DNA of 64,000 bases, taken from assembly GCF_008727775.1 (NCBI RefSeq), contig NZ_CP044232.1, forward strand, positions 3,586,162-3,650,161, in the 5' to 3' direction. The notes under the pieces are model-generated. The model saw only the letters and a program-made list of their open reading frames with translations, ran no database searches and had not been told where the DNA came from. Both the position numbers and the translations under genes were made by a program. Below, in pieces: positions 63,244 to 64,000 of the stretch (position 1 is the first letter of the stretch; every line of letters begins with the position of its first letter). This DNA is from Microbacterium lushaniae. GTDB taxonomy: Bacteria; Actinomycetota; Actinomycetes; Actinomycetales; Microbacteriaceae.

Positions 63244-63578
63244 GCCGCTGCCCTCCGCTGCAGGCACCGGGTGACCTCGGCGCGCAGGGATGCGAAATCG
63301 GCGGTCGCCGCGCTCGGCAGTGCGCGGATCACGACGTCCACGTCGGGCCGCATCGTGGGGAGCACCTCGGCACACACGGCCTTGAGGCGCCGGCGCACGG
63401 TGTTGCGCACGACGGCCGGTCCGACCTGCCGGCTCACGATGAAACCGAACCGAGCCACCGCGGGATCACCGGCACGCCCGACATAGGTGACGGTGTGCGC
63501 TCCTGCGCACCGGGTACCTCGCCGGACGGTGGCCTTGTAATCCGATCCGCGGGTGAGTCGGTTCGGTTTCGCGAGCAC
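63240..63578 (-). CDS. rnpA: Ribonuclease P protein component
   Basis: The 112-residue basic protein has the signature RFGFIVSRQVGPAVVRNTVRRRLKAVCAE (RNR motif). It binds the RNase P RNA to process tRNA 5' ends. The GTG at 63578 follows rpmH by 9 bases. Confidence 0.95.
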   Translation of the reverse strand: MLAKPNRLTRGSDYKATVRRGTRCAGAHTVTYVGRAGDPAVARFGFIVSRQVGPAVVRNTVRRRLKAVCAEVLPTMRPDVDVVIRALPSAATADFASLRAEVTRCLQRRAAA

Positions 63579-63587
63579 TGGGGCAGG

Positions 63588-63725
63588 TCAGGCGGACAGC
63601 TCGGTGCGCCCCTTGGCGCGACGAGCGGAGAGGATGCCGCGGCCTGCGCGCGTGCGCATACGTGCACGGAAGCCGTGCTTCTTGGCGCGGCGACGGTTGT
63701 TCGGCTGGAACGTACGCTTGCTCAT
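63588..63725 (-). CDS. rpmH: 50S ribosomal protein L34
   Basis: The 45-residue protein [23 protein letters not shown]... is a complete L34. It is the first gene of the rpmH-rnpA-yidD-yidC run, which is transcribed away from the origin. Confidence 0.97.
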   Translation of the reverse strand: MSKRTFQPNNRRRAKKHGFRARMRTRAGRGILSARRAKGRTELSA

Positions 63726-63967
63726 GAGGTCACTCCGGAGGTGGTGTTCCCCGGGAGCTCATACCGGGGATGATGCGGATCGGGGACTGCCGTATAGGCA
63801 TAAGTCAACCGACTAAGGCTACGTCGGGACGGGGGATAACTCAAACCGGCCGATCCGCAGGCGCACATTATCCCCAACCTCGCAGCGCATCCCCAGGGGA
63901 CACGCGGGCCGGATTCACGCTGGGGGTTTGCTCTCCGAACGGTCCCTGACTAGCGTGTCTCCGTCAG

Positions 63968-63976
63968 TTATCCACA
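63968..63976. promoter_or_regulatory. DnaA box at the origin-side edge
   Basis: TTATCCACA is an exact DnaA box. It lies in the 275-base gap (63726-64000) between rpmH and the window end, where dnaA is expected next. No gene is visible in that gap. Confidence 0.7.
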
Positions 63977-64000
63977 GGCTCGATGCGCCGTTTCGGCGCG

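Noticed and set aside
1..64000. tRNA or rRNA genes
   Set aside because: I looked for cloverleaf-like gaps with CCA-adjacent motifs and rRNA-like stretches and found none that I could support.

Overview
The window comes from a high-GC Gram-positive actinobacterium, most likely family Microbacteriaceae (Microbacterium-like). Base composition is very GC-rich, many genes start with GTG, and adjacent genes often overlap as ATGA, GTGA or TGATG. The order at the right end (cca, a DUF6049-like gene, murJ, trxB, trxA, parB, parA, rsmG, jag, yidC, yidD, rnpA, rpmH) is the standard actinobacterial origin-proximal order. dnaA and oriC should therefore lie just past base 64000.

Layout. 1-8 kb: a truncated PIF1-like helicase, a thioredoxin-reductase-like flavoprotein, a CopD-CtaG fusion, an HU-like protein, an HSL-type esterase and a zinc-independent ribosomal protein set (rpmB-rpmG-rpsN). 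7.5-16.6 kb: a DNA glycosylase, a permease pair (COG0701/TIGR03943 type) overlapping a Zur-type regulator, and znuABC behind a textbook Zur box; this is a zinc-homeostasis district. 16.7-21.3 kb: an aminotransferase plus a branched-chain-type 2-oxoacid dehydrogenase (E1alpha, E1beta, E2). 21.3-30.6 kb: a holin-like membrane protein, a WXG100-like/hydrolase pair, a phosphatase, purB and a sugar ABC importer without its ATPase. 30.9-43.4 kb: accessory genes (TetR with a stress cassette, a LigM-like demethylase with IclR, SOUL, F420-type oxidoreductase, MarR/hydrolase, an ABC exporter). 43.4-47.1 kb: dnaB and rpsF-ssb-rpsR-rplI. 47.5-64 kb: the origin-proximal block with four parS sites.

The most notable structure is a 121-bp perfect direct repeat of the dnaB 3' end about 4 kb away from dnaB (39358-39478 and 43366-43486). 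Exactly where the distal copy ends, a second duplicated block begins (39478 onward). That block also occurs at the 3' end of the iclR-type gene (35886 onward), where it supplies the stop codon and carries a decayed hydrolase fragment. This looks like the scar of a mobile or recombining segment that lacks a visible integrase.

Two further genome-wide features appear. First, several families of imperfect palindromic intergenic repeats (about 65-90 bp) are present, one of which seems to sit inside the coding sequence of the esterase. Second, five single-base G/C-run deletions break four otherwise well-formed genes; their uniform type suggests sequencing error more than biological decay.
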